Positions 25,330 to 33,860 of a DNA stretch of 64,000 nucleotides are shown here, in pieces. The stretch's first letter is position 1. Each line of letters starts with the position of its first letter. The stretch comes from Deltaproteobacteria bacterium RBG_13_43_22 (GTDB lineage Bacteria; Desulfobacterota; RBG-13-43-22): NCBI GenBank assembly GCA_001797675.1, contig MGQB01000017.1:1-64000 (forward strand), written 5' to 3'. The notes under the pieces were generated by a model, which was given only the letters and a program-made list of their open reading frames with translations, ran no database searches and had not been told where the DNA came from. The translations under genes and the position numbers were made by a program.

Positions 25330-27120
25330 ATGTGGCAAACAATCCATAAAGGCTCGGCCAGTGTTGAACCGGCCATTAGGCAATTTTTACCCCCTTGCCA
25401 GATGCAGTGTCCGATCAATGAGGATATTCAACGGACCAACGTTCTTATTTCTCTCCTCCCCGACGACCTCGAACTGGCGCGTGAGGGGATCATCCAGATC
25501 GGAGACTATCTCTATGAAAAGAACCCTTTGTTTACGGTCTGCGGGTACGTCTGCGGTTTATGCGAACTGGAATGTAATTACCAGGCCAAGGGGGGGGCCA
25601 TCCGAAGGAGACTGTTGAAAAGATTTATCTCGGACACCTATACCTACCATTTAAATCAAAAGGAAGAATTAAATCTGGTTAAGCAAAAAGAAAATATCGC
25701 TGTGGTCGGGGGAGGCCCCGGCGGGCTGATGTGTGCCTATGATCTCAGCAAAAGAGGATACCGGGTAACCATCTTTGAGGCTTCGGATCGATTGGGAGGG
25801 GCACTGTGGTTGATACCCCGTTATCGTTTGCCCGAGAAAGTTTTGACCTCGGCCATCGATAATCTTATTCGAATCGTTGGGATTGATGTCAAATACAATG
25901 CCAATGTAAGCGAAGGGAAATTGACCCTCGAAAAACTCAGAAACGAAGGCTACAAGGCCGTTTTTATTGCCAAGGGCACACCGGCCCCCCGGATCTTGAC
26001 CTTCGGTAGGGAAAAGGTGGAAGGCCAGTCCCTGTCAGGCGTTATGTACGGGTCCACCTTTCTTTACGAAGTCAGTCACGGTAATATTAAACCCAATTAT
26101 TTTGTGGGTAAAAAAGTGCTGGTTATCGGGGGCGGCAACGTGGCTTTTGATGTGGCCAGGTCTGCTCGAAGACTGGGAGGAGAAACCAAGATCATCTGTT
26201 TGGAGTCCGAAGACAAAAATTCAAAGGACAGAATACCGGCCGACTGGGAAGAAATCAGGGGGGCCTGGGAAGAAGGGATCCATATTTTATATTCCCGCGG
26301 GGTGAGTAGAATTATTGGAGAGAGCGAGCGGGTCAAAAAGATTGAATGTCCCCTTTGTGTCAGTGTTTTTGACGAAACCGGCTTTAACCCCGAATTCGAC
26401 CTGTCCGATACCATCACCCTGGAAGGGGATATATTAATCATTACCGTCGGCCAAGGCCCGGACAAGGTATCTTTACAGGACGATCACCTGTTGGATGAAA
26501 AAGGTGCCCTGGCTTTGGATCTTTTGACCCTGCAGAGCCAGAACATGGAGTGGATATTTATCGGCGGGGACCTCAGAAAGATCGGCTTTATGGCCGATGC
26601 CATGAAGGACGGACTGACCGCGGCCGAATCGATTGAGCGCTATTTGAGGGGAATGGATATAAAGGAAGGGCGCAAAAGGGAGTATGAGGCCCAGGATATT
26701 CCCCAGAGGGAATATTACCAGTCCGAGCCGGAGGTTCTGTGGATTCCCCCGGAAAAACGAATGCATTTTCAGTTGTTTGAAAGAGGATTCACCTTACCGG
26801 AGGCTATCGAAGAGGCCAAGCGGTGTCTGACCTGCGGCCCATGTATCTCCTGCAAGGCGTGTCTGTCCATTGAAATTCAGGAATCCTTACCTGCTGTGGA
26901 AGTCAATAAGGATCGCTGCAGCGGTTGTGGGATTTGTGTCTCGGTCTGCAACTATGAATCGGCCCAGCTCAGGGCGGTTGAAACCAAGCGGGTTTCCACC
27001 ACCGATATGTTCAAGTGTAAGTCCTGCGGCCTGTGTATCGTCGCCTGCCCTTCCAACGCCAGGAAGCTGATAGGGGATCATATGGAAAAGAGGATCGAAG
27101 CCGTATATGCCTCGCTATGA
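25330..27120 (+). CDS. FAD/NAD(P)-binding iron-sulfur oxidoreductase of the hydrogenase operon (GltD-like)
   Basis: This 596-residue protein has an N-terminal Fer4-type region with cysteines in CQMQCPINEDIQ and CGYVCGLCELECNYQ (residues 18-95). A flavin-binding GGGPGGLMCAYDLSKRGYRV lies near 125 and an NAD(P)-binding VLVIGGGNVAFDVARSARRLG near 260. The C-terminal third has about four cysteine clusters (CLTCGPCISCKAC, CSGCGICVSVC, CKSCGLCIVAC), enough for several [4Fe-4S] centres. It resembles the GltD/NfnB-type diaphorase subunits and probably passes electrons between NAD(P)H or ferredoxin and the hydrogenase encoded next to it. Confidence 0.88.
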   Translation: MWQTIHKGSASVEPAIRQFLPPCQMQCPINEDIQRTNVLISLLPDDLELAREGIIQIGDYLYEKNPLFTVCGYVCGLCELECNYQAKGGAIRRRLLKRFISDTYTYHLNQKEELNLVKQKENIAVVGGGPGGLMCAYDLSKRGYRVTIFEASDRLGGALWLIPRYRLPEKVLTSAIDNLIRIVGIDVKYNANVSEGKLTLEKLRNEGYKAVFIAKGTPAPRILTFGREKVEGQSLSGVMYGSTFLYEVSHGNIKPNYFVGKKVLVIGGGNVAFDVARSARRLGGETKIICLESEDKNSKDRIPADWEEIRGAWEEGIHILYSRGVSRIIGESERVKKIECPLCVSVFDETGFNPEFDLSDTITLEGDILIITVGQGPDKVSLQDDHLLDEKGALALDLLTLQSQNMEWIFIGGDLRKIGFMADAMKDGLTAAESIERYLRGMDIKEGRKREYEAQDIPQREYYQSEPEVLWIPPEKRMHFQLFERGFTLPEAIEEAKRCLTCGPCISCKACLSIEIQESLPAVEVNKDRCSGCGICVSVCNYESAQLRAVETKRVSTTDMFKCKSCGLCIVACPSNARKLIGDHMEKRIEAVYASL

Positions 27121-27246
27121 ATCCGAGGGAAACAAACCCAGCGGTGGTCATGAAATACGGAGGAATTTATCATAATGGCCGATGCAGGATAAAAAATCCG
27201 GTTTCAGGAATCCCGGATCAGGCATCATTTCAAAAGGAGTGGAACC

Positions 27247-27642
27247 ATGGCTGAAAGTAATCCCAAATTAGTTTGTTTTTCTTGTAAGTTCGGCTGGGGG
27301 TATTTGTCTGAAGAATCCGCACTGGCCTCCAAGATCACCAATTGGATACCCGTGGTTTGCAGCGGAAAAATTGATACCAGTCACATCCTTAAGGCCTTTC
27401 GGGCAGGGGCCGATGGGGTGCTGATTCTTGGCTGCTCCGAAGGTCATTGTCATTTTCAGGATGGAAACATTCAAACCGAGAAAAAGGTGCTTCTCCTTCA
27501 GAAGGTGCTGGAAACCTTTGGGATTGAACAAGAACGGTTGGAGATTCAACTTTCCATGGATCCCGATGGGCAGAATATCCCCCTTCTCATAAAAAAGATG
27601 GAGGAAAATCTTATCAAATTAGGTCCGATTAAACGGTTATAA
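27247..27642 (+). CDS. MvhD-like hydrogenase iron-sulfur subunit
   Basis: A 131-residue protein of the MvhD/FlpD family: LVCFSCKFGWGYLSEES, then VVCSGKIDTSHILKAFRAGADGVLILGCSEGHCHFQDGN with paired cysteines for a [2Fe-2S] cluster. In methanogens MvhD links [NiFe] hydrogenase to heterodisulfide reductase, and a cysteine can be selenocysteine; here all are ordinary cysteine codons. It likely bridges the flavin subunit and the hydrogenase subunits. It has the ribosome site AAAAGGAG and is 20 bases from the small-subunit gene. Confidence 0.88.
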   Translation: MAESNPKLVCFSCKFGWGYLSEESALASKITNWIPVVCSGKIDTSHILKAFRAGADGVLILGCSEGHCHFQDGNIQTEKKVLLLQKVLETFGIEQERLEIQLSMDPDGQNIPLLIKKMEENLIKLGPIKRL

Positions 27643-27662
27643 CCTATAAGGAGGGATGCAAA

Positions 27663-28646
27663 ATGGCCGATAAGCCCAAAGTAGCCGTTTATTGGTTGGG
27701 CGCCTGTGCCGGATGCGATGAGTCCATCGTGGATTTGAATGAAACGCTGCTGCAATTGGCCCAAGTCGTAGATATTGTTCTTTGGCCGGTAGCCATGGAT
27801 TTCAAATATGCCCATATAGAAGCCCTGAAGGATGGAGAAATCAGTTTAAGCATTCTTAGCGGATCGGTGCGAAATTCGGATCATGAGGAGATGGCCGGGC
27901 TGCTAAGGAAGAAATCTAAACTGGTTTTAGCCCTTGGCGCCTGCGCCTGTTTTGGTGGAACAGCCGGCCTGGCCAATTTTAAAACCAAGGAAGAAATTTT
28001 TTCCTGGGTTTATTTAGACGCTCCTACGGTGGTCAATCCCGAAGCCAGGTTTCCCCAAACCGAAACCCGGGTTGACGGAAAGGTCCTGACCCTTCCGGAA
28101 TTTTATGATCATGTCTATACCCTCGACCAGATCATTGAAGTGGATTATTATCTGCCCGGATGTCCCCCCCCGCCCGATTTGATCGCCAATGCCGTCAATT
28201 CCGTGCTGACCGGAGATCTTCCCCCCATCGGGTCCACCCTGGCCCCGCGTATGGCCTTATGCGACACTTGTTCAAGGAATAAAAAGAAACCCTCCAAGAT
28301 GGAAATAACCCAAATTAAAAGGATCCATGAAGTGGAGGCGGATCCGGATTCCTGCTTTCTGGCCGAAGGCATCATTTGTATGGGCCCGGCCACCCGGACC
28401 GGGTGTGGAGAAACCTGTATGAAAACAAATCTTCCCTGCCGGGGTTGTTTCGGCCCTCCCCCCGGGGTGGTTGGAGCCGGGCCCAAATATCTGTCGGCTT
28501 TAACTTCCTTAATCAAAGCCGAAAAAACGGAGGAGATCCACGAGATCATCAAGGACATTGTGGATCCCGCCGGATATTTTTATCGATTCACCCAACCCTC
28601 TTCAATTTTGGGGAGAAAAAAACCCAAGAAGCAGATGGAGGAATAA
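27663..28646 (+). CDS. [NiFe] hydrogenase small subunit, group 3 (MvhG-like)
   Basis: This 327-residue protein begins with YWLGACAGCDESIVDL, which gives the first two ligands of the proximal [4Fe-4S] cluster. It continues with LALGACACFGG and LPGCPPPPDLI (the remaining ligands). A C-terminal cysteine set, GCGETCMKTNLPCRGCFGP, supplies further clusters, as in F420-non-reducing (Mvh) and related cytosolic hydrogenases. It lacks a Tat signal, so it is cytoplasmic. It transfers electrons from the NiFe site in the large subunit to the MvhD-like and flavin subunits. Confidence 0.93.
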   Translation: MADKPKVAVYWLGACAGCDESIVDLNETLLQLAQVVDIVLWPVAMDFKYAHIEALKDGEISLSILSGSVRNSDHEEMAGLLRKKSKLVLALGACACFGGTAGLANFKTKEEIFSWVYLDAPTVVNPEARFPQTETRVDGKVLTLPEFYDHVYTLDQIIEVDYYLPGCPPPPDLIANAVNSVLTGDLPPIGSTLAPRMALCDTCSRNKKKPSKMEITQIKRIHEVEADPDSCFLAEGIICMGPATRTGCGETCMKTNLPCRGCFGPPPGVVGAGPKYLSALTSLIKAEKTEEIHEIIKDIVDPAGYFYRFTQPSSILGRKKPKKQMEE

Positions 28647-28648
28647 GG

Positions 28649-30112
28649 ATGTCAGAAAAAATAACCATCAATCCGATCACTCGGTTGGAAGGCCATGGGA
28701 AAATAGAGATTTTTCTCAATGACCGGGGGGAAGTGGAAGATGCCTACTGGCAGGTAACGGAGTTAAGGGGGTTTGAGAGATTTTGCATAGGCCGACCGGC
28801 AGAGGAAATGACCCGGATCGTCCCGAATATCTGCGGCGTGTGTCCTTCAGCGCACCATATGGCCGCCACCAAGGCCTTGGACGACTTGTATGGAGTCGAA
28901 CCTACGGTCACGGCCAAATTGATCAGGCAGCTCGAATACAATGCTTTTTATATTGAAGATCATTATATCCATTTTTTCTTCCTGGCCGCCCCGGATTTCG
29001 TGGTCGGTCCTGATGCCGATCCTTCTGAAAGGAATATCCTGGGGGTTCTGGGAAAGGTGGGCCAGGAGGTCGGATCAAAGGTCATTGAAGTTCGTAAAAG
29101 GAATCGGGAGATCATCCGGCTTATTTTCAGCAAGGCCCCTCATCCTGAAGGAGGGCTGCCCGGAGGTGTTCCCCGGGGCATTTCCGATGAAGAAAGAAAA
29201 TGGATTAAGGCCACAGCCGATTATTCCGTCGAATTTGCCCAGTATGCCATAAAGCTTTTTAAGGATCTGGTCCTGGAGAACAAAAGCTATCTGGACATGA
29301 TCCTCAGCGAAGCCTATAGTCTTAAGACTTATTATATGTCCCTGGTCGATGAACATAATGAGGTAACTTTTTATGACGGCAAAGTTCGGATTATTGATCC
29401 GAAGGGAAACGAATATGCCCTCTTCGATCCCAAGGACTATACGGAATATATCGGCGAATGGGTGGAACCCTGGACTTATATTAAACTGAATCATTTAAGA
29501 AAGCTGGGTTGGAAAGGATTGATCGAAGGAGATGAGACTTCCCTCTACCGGGTAGCCCCTTTAGCCAGACTCAATGTGGCCGATGGTATGGCCACCCCCA
29601 TAGCCCAAAAGGAATATGAACACATGTTCGACATCCTGGGGGGGAAGCCGGCTCATCATACCCTGGCCATGCACTGGGCCCGGCTGATCTGCGCTCTTCA
29701 AGCCGCCGAACACAATCAGATCATTGCCGATGCTGCGCTGTTGACCAGTAAAGACATCCGGAACATGCATTTTAAATTAAAAAAGAAGGGGATCGGTTGT
29801 GTCGAAGCCCCGCGGGGGACCCTTTTCCATCATTATGAAACTGATGACCAGGGGATTTTGACCAAGGTAAATTTGATTGTGGCCACCCAAAACAATGCCG
29901 CACCGATATGTTTATCAATCAAAAAAGCGGCCCGGGAATTTATTAAAGGAACCGAGGTCAAAGAAGGGTTGTTGAACCGGGTGGAAATGGCCTTTAGGGC
30001 TTATGATCCCTGCCTGTCTTGCGCCACTCATGCCTTGCCGGGCCGAATAACCTTGAACATTAATATTCGAGACCAGGAAGGAAAGATTATTAAGACCGTG
30101 GACAGTGAATAA
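28649..30112 (+). CDS. [NiFe] hydrogenase large subunit, group 3 (MvhA-like)
   Basis: This 487-residue catalytic subunit binds the NiFe(CN)2CO site. The N-terminal motif is NPITRLEGHGKIEIFL, with the first CxxC in NICGVCPSAHHMAATKALDD (near 65) and the second in DPCLSCATHALPG near 460. All four ligands are cysteine codons, so it is not an NiFeSe enzyme. About 25 residues after the histidine of the C-terminal motif form the extension removed by a maturation protease, which is encoded next. The start at 28649 follows the small-subunit stop by two bases. Confidence 0.94.
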   Translation: MSEKITINPITRLEGHGKIEIFLNDRGEVEDAYWQVTELRGFERFCIGRPAEEMTRIVPNICGVCPSAHHMAATKALDDLYGVEPTVTAKLIRQLEYNAFYIEDHYIHFFFLAAPDFVVGPDADPSERNILGVLGKVGQEVGSKVIEVRKRNREIIRLIFSKAPHPEGGLPGGVPRGISDEERKWIKATADYSVEFAQYAIKLFKDLVLENKSYLDMILSEAYSLKTYYMSLVDEHNEVTFYDGKVRIIDPKGNEYALFDPKDYTEYIGEWVEPWTYIKLNHLRKLGWKGLIEGDETSLYRVAPLARLNVADGMATPIAQKEYEHMFDILGGKPAHHTLAMHWARLICALQAAEHNQIIADAALLTSKDIRNMHFKLKKKGIGCVEAPRGTLFHHYETDDQGILTKVNLIVATQNNAAPICLSIKKAAREFIKGTEVKEGLLNRVEMAFRAYDPCLSCATHALPGRITLNINIRDQEGKIIKTVDSE

Positions 30113-30177
30113 TGAGCGGTAATAGAATCCCTAATAAACTATTTTCTAGGCCCTGAGGCCTGTTCATTTTCCGCGTA

Positions 30178-30642
30178 ATGATGATGAAGACTTTAATTTT
30201 AGGCCTGGGCAGCCCAATCCTGTCCGATGATGGAGTGGGATTGGTTATTGCCCGGGCCCTTAAGGGAAAGATTCCACAGGCGGATGTGATGACCACTCCG
30301 CTGGTCGGCCTTAATCTGCTGGATTTGTTTCTGGATTACGATAAACTTTTTTTGATCGATGCCCTTGTTTCAAAAAATCCCCATCCCGGTGAACTGAAAA
30401 AATTAGAACCCGGAGAAGGAACGGTCCATCTTTTCACCTCCCACGGTCTGGATTTTTTTTACCTCCTTGATCTGGGAAAGCAATTAGGGTTCAACCTCCC
30501 GGAAGTTGGGGCGATTTATGGTATTGAAATAGAAGCCCCAGTCTCTTTCGGAGAAGCATTGTCTCCCGCTTTGTTTCAAAAACTCCCCTCCCTCATCCGA
30601 TTTATTACTAAGGATATTGAAGATTCCCTGCAATCCGCTTAA
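30178..30642 (+). CDS. Hydrogenase maturation protease (HyaD/HycI family)
   Basis: A 154-residue nickel-dependent endopeptidase. It shows LILGLGSPILSDDGVGLVIARAL (metal-binding acidic residue in DDGVG), LFLIDALVSKNPHPGE (second acidic ligand) and FTSHGLDFFYLLDL (histidine ligand). It cleaves the C-terminal extension of the large subunit after nickel insertion. It is the last gene of the operon; the hyp genes are not in this window. Confidence 0.92.
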   Translation: MMMKTLILGLGSPILSDDGVGLVIARALKGKIPQADVMTTPLVGLNLLDLFLDYDKLFLIDALVSKNPHPGELKKLEPGEGTVHLFTSHGLDFFYLLDLGKQLGFNLPEVGAIYGIEIEAPVSFGEALSPALFQKLPSLIRFITKDIEDSLQSA

Positions 30643-30741
30643 GAGGACGGGCCCGCTTGTTCTCCTTGAAGGCCCAGCAGATGCGTTCGGAGGTCAGGGG
30701 CAGTTCGTTAAGGTCAACCAGTGGGATTCCGTATAGACTTA
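30608..30741 (-). pseudogene. Possible C-terminal remnant of a molybdenum hydroxylase-like gene
   Basis: On the minus strand a frame without start ends at a stop at 30608 and reads GIPLVDLNELPLTSERICWA, then FKENKR. This resembles the last residues of xanthine-dehydrogenase/aldehyde-oxidoreductase large subunits (pattern PLTPE-x-V/I-x-x-A-L/F-K). It overlaps the end of the hydrogenase protease gene and has an in-frame stop on its upstream side. The match is short and rests on memory only. Confidence 0.22.
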
Positions 30742-30812
30742 TCTATAATACGGATCACTTCCTCTGCGTTTATTTGATGTTTCCTATTAATTTCTGTTTT
30801 ATTCCAGGGCAA

Positions 30813-32321
30813 TTAATTAAATTGTTCCCGAAGCACCCGTTTTAAAATCTTTCCCGTCGGTGTTCGAGGAATGGTATCGGCAAAAACCACTGACTTGGGG
30901 ATCTTAAACCGGCCGATCTTCCCCTGGCACCATTCGATGAGTTCCTGTTCGGTTAGGGTTTCTCCCGGGTTGATGACCACAATGGCCTTAACCGCCTCGC
31001 CCCATTTTTCATGGGCATAGCCGATGACGCCCACATCCGCTATTTTGGGATGGTGTAACAGGGCATCTTCGACCTCGGCCGGATAAATATTTTCACCGCC
31101 CGAAATGATCATGTCTTTCTTTCGATCAAGGATATATAAAAATCCCTCCTGGTCCATTTTCCCGATGTCGCCGGTATAAAGCCAGCCGTCTTTAATGGTT
31201 GCCGCCGTATCCTTGGGCCGGTTCCAGTATCCTTTCATGATATTGGGCATGCGTAATAGTATCTCTCCATTGGTTTCCGGTCCTATATCTTTTCCTTCTT
31301 CATCCACCACCCGAACTTCAGTATGAAAGAAGGGCTTGCCGCACGAGCCAACTTTGGCCAAAGCGTTTTCCGGGTCCAGGACCGTGGCAGTATTACCCTC
31401 GGTCAGTCCGTATAATTGACGGACCTCAATCCCGGCCTCGGCATATTCCTTAATCAGGGTTACCGGCACCGGGGCGGCATAAACCAGGATGGTCCTGACC
31501 GAACTCCAGTCATATTTTTCGAAATTCGGGACCCATTTCAGGATATCCAATAGGGCCGGCACTGACCCGAAAACGGTGACCTTTTCCTCCTGAAGGAGTT
31601 CCAGAAAACGCTGAGGGTCCAGGCTTCTGAGCAGGACCACCTTCCCGCCGGAGTGGACTATACATGGCGGTATGGCCAGGGCCCCGATGTGAAACAAGGG
31701 TAAGGCAACCAAGGTGGTATTGCCGATATCCAGGCCCAGGGTGCACATCAGTTGGACCGAGTTCCAATAATAGTAGTTATGGGTTAGTTCAGCCCCCTTG
31801 GGCCGTCCGGTTGTTCCCGAGGTGTAGAGAATTGTTAGGGTGTCGTCGTCCCCGCCGGTGATTTCCGGCTCTTGACCGGAAGAATTATCCATTAAGGATT
31901 GATAGGATTTTGCCCCTTCCACCGGCTCATCGCTGATGGCGATCAAATGCTCGGCCGGGATATCCTTTCGTATGGAATCCACGATCTCCTTGTACTCCTT
32001 ACCGAAGATAAATACCTTGGCCGAACAGTCCGTCAGAATAAACTGGATTTCCGGTCCGGCCAGGCGGTAGTTGACCGGCACCAGAATGACGCCGATTTTT
32101 CCCAAACCGAAGTACAGGTCATAATACTCCGGTTCATTCAGTGCCAGCAAACCCACCCGGTCCCCGTGGCCCACCCCCAGGGCTTTCATGGCATTGGCCA
32201 ATCGGTTGGCCCGTTCGTTAAGTTCTTGATAAGTCCGACGGACTTTCTCGCAAACCAAACCTTCTCGGTCAGGGGTTAAAAAAGATCGCTTGGTTAAAAA
32301 TTCTCCGATGTTGATCTTCAT
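30813..32321 (-). CDS. Acyl-CoA synthetase (AMP-dependent ligase)
   Basis: This 502-residue ANL-superfamily enzyme activates a carboxylic acid with ATP and attaches CoA. The phosphate-binding loop TILYTSGTTGRPKGAELTHN is near residue 165. QLYGLTEGNTATVLD (A5), WLYTGDIGKMDQEGFLYILDRKKDMIISGGENIYPAEVE (A7/A8, read in pieces) and the C-terminal catalytic lysine in PRTPTGKILKRVLREQ are all present. Length and motifs fit medium- or long-chain fatty acyl or aromatic acyl substrates; the specificity cannot be read. It is a single gene with a GGAGG site. Confidence 0.92.
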   Translation of the reverse strand: MKINIGEFLTKRSFLTPDREGLVCEKVRRTYQELNERANRLANAMKALGVGHGDRVGLLALNEPEYYDLYFGLGKIGVILVPVNYRLAGPEIQFILTDCSAKVFIFGKEYKEIVDSIRKDIPAEHLIAISDEPVEGAKSYQSLMDNSSGQEPEITGGDDDTLTILYTSGTTGRPKGAELTHNYYYWNSVQLMCTLGLDIGNTTLVALPLFHIGALAIPPCIVHSGGKVVLLRSLDPQRFLELLQEEKVTVFGSVPALLDILKWVPNFEKYDWSSVRTILVYAAPVPVTLIKEYAEAGIEVRQLYGLTEGNTATVLDPENALAKVGSCGKPFFHTEVRVVDEEGKDIGPETNGEILLRMPNIMKGYWNRPKDTAATIKDGWLYTGDIGKMDQEGFLYILDRKKDMIISGGENIYPAEVEDALLHHPKIADVGVIGYAHEKWGEAVKAIVVINPGETLTEQELIEWCQGKIGRFKIPKSVVFADTIPRTPTGKILKRVLREQFN

Positions 32322-32401
32322 GACGGGCTCCTCCTTATGGTTTTATTTTTCGGTGAGGGTTGAGTCAATAGATAGGTTGACTTTTTACGAACTTGGCAGC
32401 C

Positions 32402-32746
32402 TTATTTACCACAGCATTTTTTATATTTATTCCCGCTTCCACAAGGGCAAGGCTCATTGCGTCCCACTTTTTTTCCGACTGTCGTTGGTTTTAATGGACT
32501 CAGCAATCTTTCTAAATCGGTAATATCCTCTGGTTGATCCGGTTCCAATCCAATGGTATATTTCCAATTGTTTTCTTTAAATATTATTGTTACTTCCTTC
32601 AATTTTTCTTCTGTTTGTACACGAACAACAGCCGGATTCTTTTCAGTCCCTAATTTTGCCGTTTTTTTAACAGTAAAAGTTCTTGTCCTCTTTTCCCCAT
32701 CAAAAGTATTCGCAGCCTTGGTACCATCAATAAATATTTTCCCCAT
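32402..32746 (-). CDS. SWIM/SEC-C metal-binding motif protein (PBPRA1643-like)
   Basis: A 114-residue protein ending in the SEC-C zinc motif [21 protein letters not shown]. The N-terminal part has [15 protein letters not shown] and a predicted beta-rich region, as in the small PBPRA1643 family. SEC-C motifs bind zinc and in SecA contact SecB or ribosomes; this family's role is unknown. A 41-codon frame lies just upstream on the same strand. Confidence 0.85.
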   Translation of the reverse strand: MGKIFIDGTKAANTFDGEKRTRTFTVKKTAKLGTEKNPAVVRVQTEEKLKEVTIIFKENNWKYTIGLEPDQPEDITDLERLLSPLKPTTVGKKVGRNEPCPCGSGNKYKKCCGK

Positions 32747-32791
32747 CTTGTCCCCTTTAAAAGTATTATAGGATTCAACTACCGCCTGACC

Positions 32792-32917
32792 TCAACCGGT
32801 AGGAGCACCAATTGGCGCCGCCTGCATAGCCTGGTTAGCCTCCCGGTCTCTCTGAAGTTCCGGTACCAGGTATGTGACTCCGTCAAGACTTACCGTCTTG
32901 ACACCATTAATCCCCAT
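32792..32917 (-). CDS. Possible small protein (41 residues)
   Basis: ATG 32917 opens a 41-codon frame on the minus strand: MGINGVKTVSLDGVTYLVPE, then QRDREANQAMQAAPIGAPTG. The sequence reads like protein rather than chance, but no ribosome site is obvious and the region upstream reads like decayed coding sequence, so this may be the end of a broken gene. Its stop lies 45 bases before the SEC-C gene. No family recognised. Confidence 0.3.
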   Translation of the reverse strand: MGINGVKTVSLDGVTYLVPELQRDREANQAMQAAPIGAPTG

Positions 32918-33290
32918 GTTTTATTGAAAGCCCTCCGAGGCGGAACCGATCGACTTCGCCGGTCCATCAAGGGGCATGACCATATAGATTGACCCTGAAA
33001 AGTGTAAAGCTCGAGGAGACCACCTATCCGGGGAATCCAGGGCGAACTCCTCACAAGACGCGAGGGTCTCCCGGGCTTTCCCAAGAGGCCTCAAGCCTGG
33101 AGGGACCTCCGGACTAGCGTGTTAAAACAAGGCGTTTTTTTATGGTGCCGAACCTCACCTTAGGTGAATCCCTGAAATCCCATATGGATTCCTTTAAAGA
33201 CCAGGTTACATAAATTGAGGTAACCTTTGCGTTCTGTTTTTATGCAACGCTTAGGTCTATTGTGAAGCGGTCACCTCACCCTGTTTTCTG
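32918..33290. other. Gene-free stretch, probably degenerate coding sequence
   Basis: About 370 bases with relatively high GC in the first half and no intact gene. The minus strand reads SGSIYMVMPLDGPAKSIGSA in one frame, interrupted by stops before the 41-codon frame. A hairpin AGGTTAC (33203-33209) with GTAACCT (33220-33226) lies downstream of the small basic protein gene and might end its transcript. Confidence 0.3.
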
Positions 33291-33401
33291 TCAAGGTTTT
33301 CTTTTCGGTTGCTTGGCCAGCTTATTTTTTGTTTTTTGGTCCTGTCTGTTTGTCTTCTGTTTTTGCCCCTTGTCCTTATCCTTCTTGCCTTTGTCTCCCA
33401 T
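33291..33401 (-). CDS. Small, extremely basic lysine/glutamine-rich protein (36 residues)
   Basis: On the minus strand AAAGGAGATACCC precedes an ATG at 33401 and a 36-codon frame composed almost only of K, D, Q, N, R and G: MGDKGKKDKDKGQKQKTNRQ, then QKTKNKLAKQPKRKP. The strong ribosome site and patterned composition make it a convincing gene. Similar short KDKGQKQK proteins occur in other Deltaproteobacteria to my recollection. Function unknown; the charge would suit nucleic-acid or ribosome association. Confidence 0.7.
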   Translation of the reverse strand: MGDKGKKDKDKGQKQKTNRQDQKTKNKLAKQPKRKP

Positions 33402-33637
33402 TGGGTATCTCCTTTCCGTTTTGTCATTCATCTTTTCACTGCGAAGGCCCGGCGGCATTTTGCCGCGGACCTCGTAAGTGAGTCATAAAAATAGTCAGTC
33501 TTTGCCTCTTTCTTATTAAAAAATGGGCTTTTCGGTCATTAATCTTAATCTCCGGTCCTCGGCCAGAAAATATAAATAGGGTGATGCCCTCGTAATACCG
33601 AGAAGAAAAGATCAAATCTGCTCTTGACTCATGTTGT

Positions 33638-33779
33638 GAGACCTTTGAAAAAAGCCCCCTTTTGCCCAATCTCTGTGTTAGGCTCAAATTTCAATCCTCG
33701 AAATATTCCATATAATCCTGTGGTTGAAATTTTCGCCTTCCTTGACCTTGAGAAAAACTGAACATTTTTCAAAGGTCTC
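33638..33779. mobile_element. MITE-like element with 15-bp terminal inverted repeats
   Basis: A 142-base unit bounded by perfect terminal inverted repeats, GAGACCTTTGAAAAA (33638-33652) and TTTTTCAAAGGTCTC (33765-33779). There is no coding capacity. GAGACCTTTG ends are typical of a family of transposase genes and their non-autonomous derivatives in Desulfobacterota to my recollection. No clear target-site duplication is visible. No transposase is present in this window to mobilise it. Confidence 0.75.
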
Positions 33780-33860
33780 CTAGTAAATTGGAGCCTTCTT
33801 TTAACATTTAAATAAGGTCGGGAAAATGAGGCAAGGTTCAGAAAGTTTTCCCGGAACCCT

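Noticed and set aside
27247-30112. Selenocysteine in the hydrogenase subunits
   Set aside because: MvhD-like and large subunits can be selenoproteins in some anaerobes, but all ligand positions here are ordinary cysteine codons with no in-frame TGA.
33262-33477. 71-codon plus-strand frame rich in F, C and L
   Set aside because: It is the antisense shadow of the lysine-rich small gene on the minus strand, which has the ribosome site.
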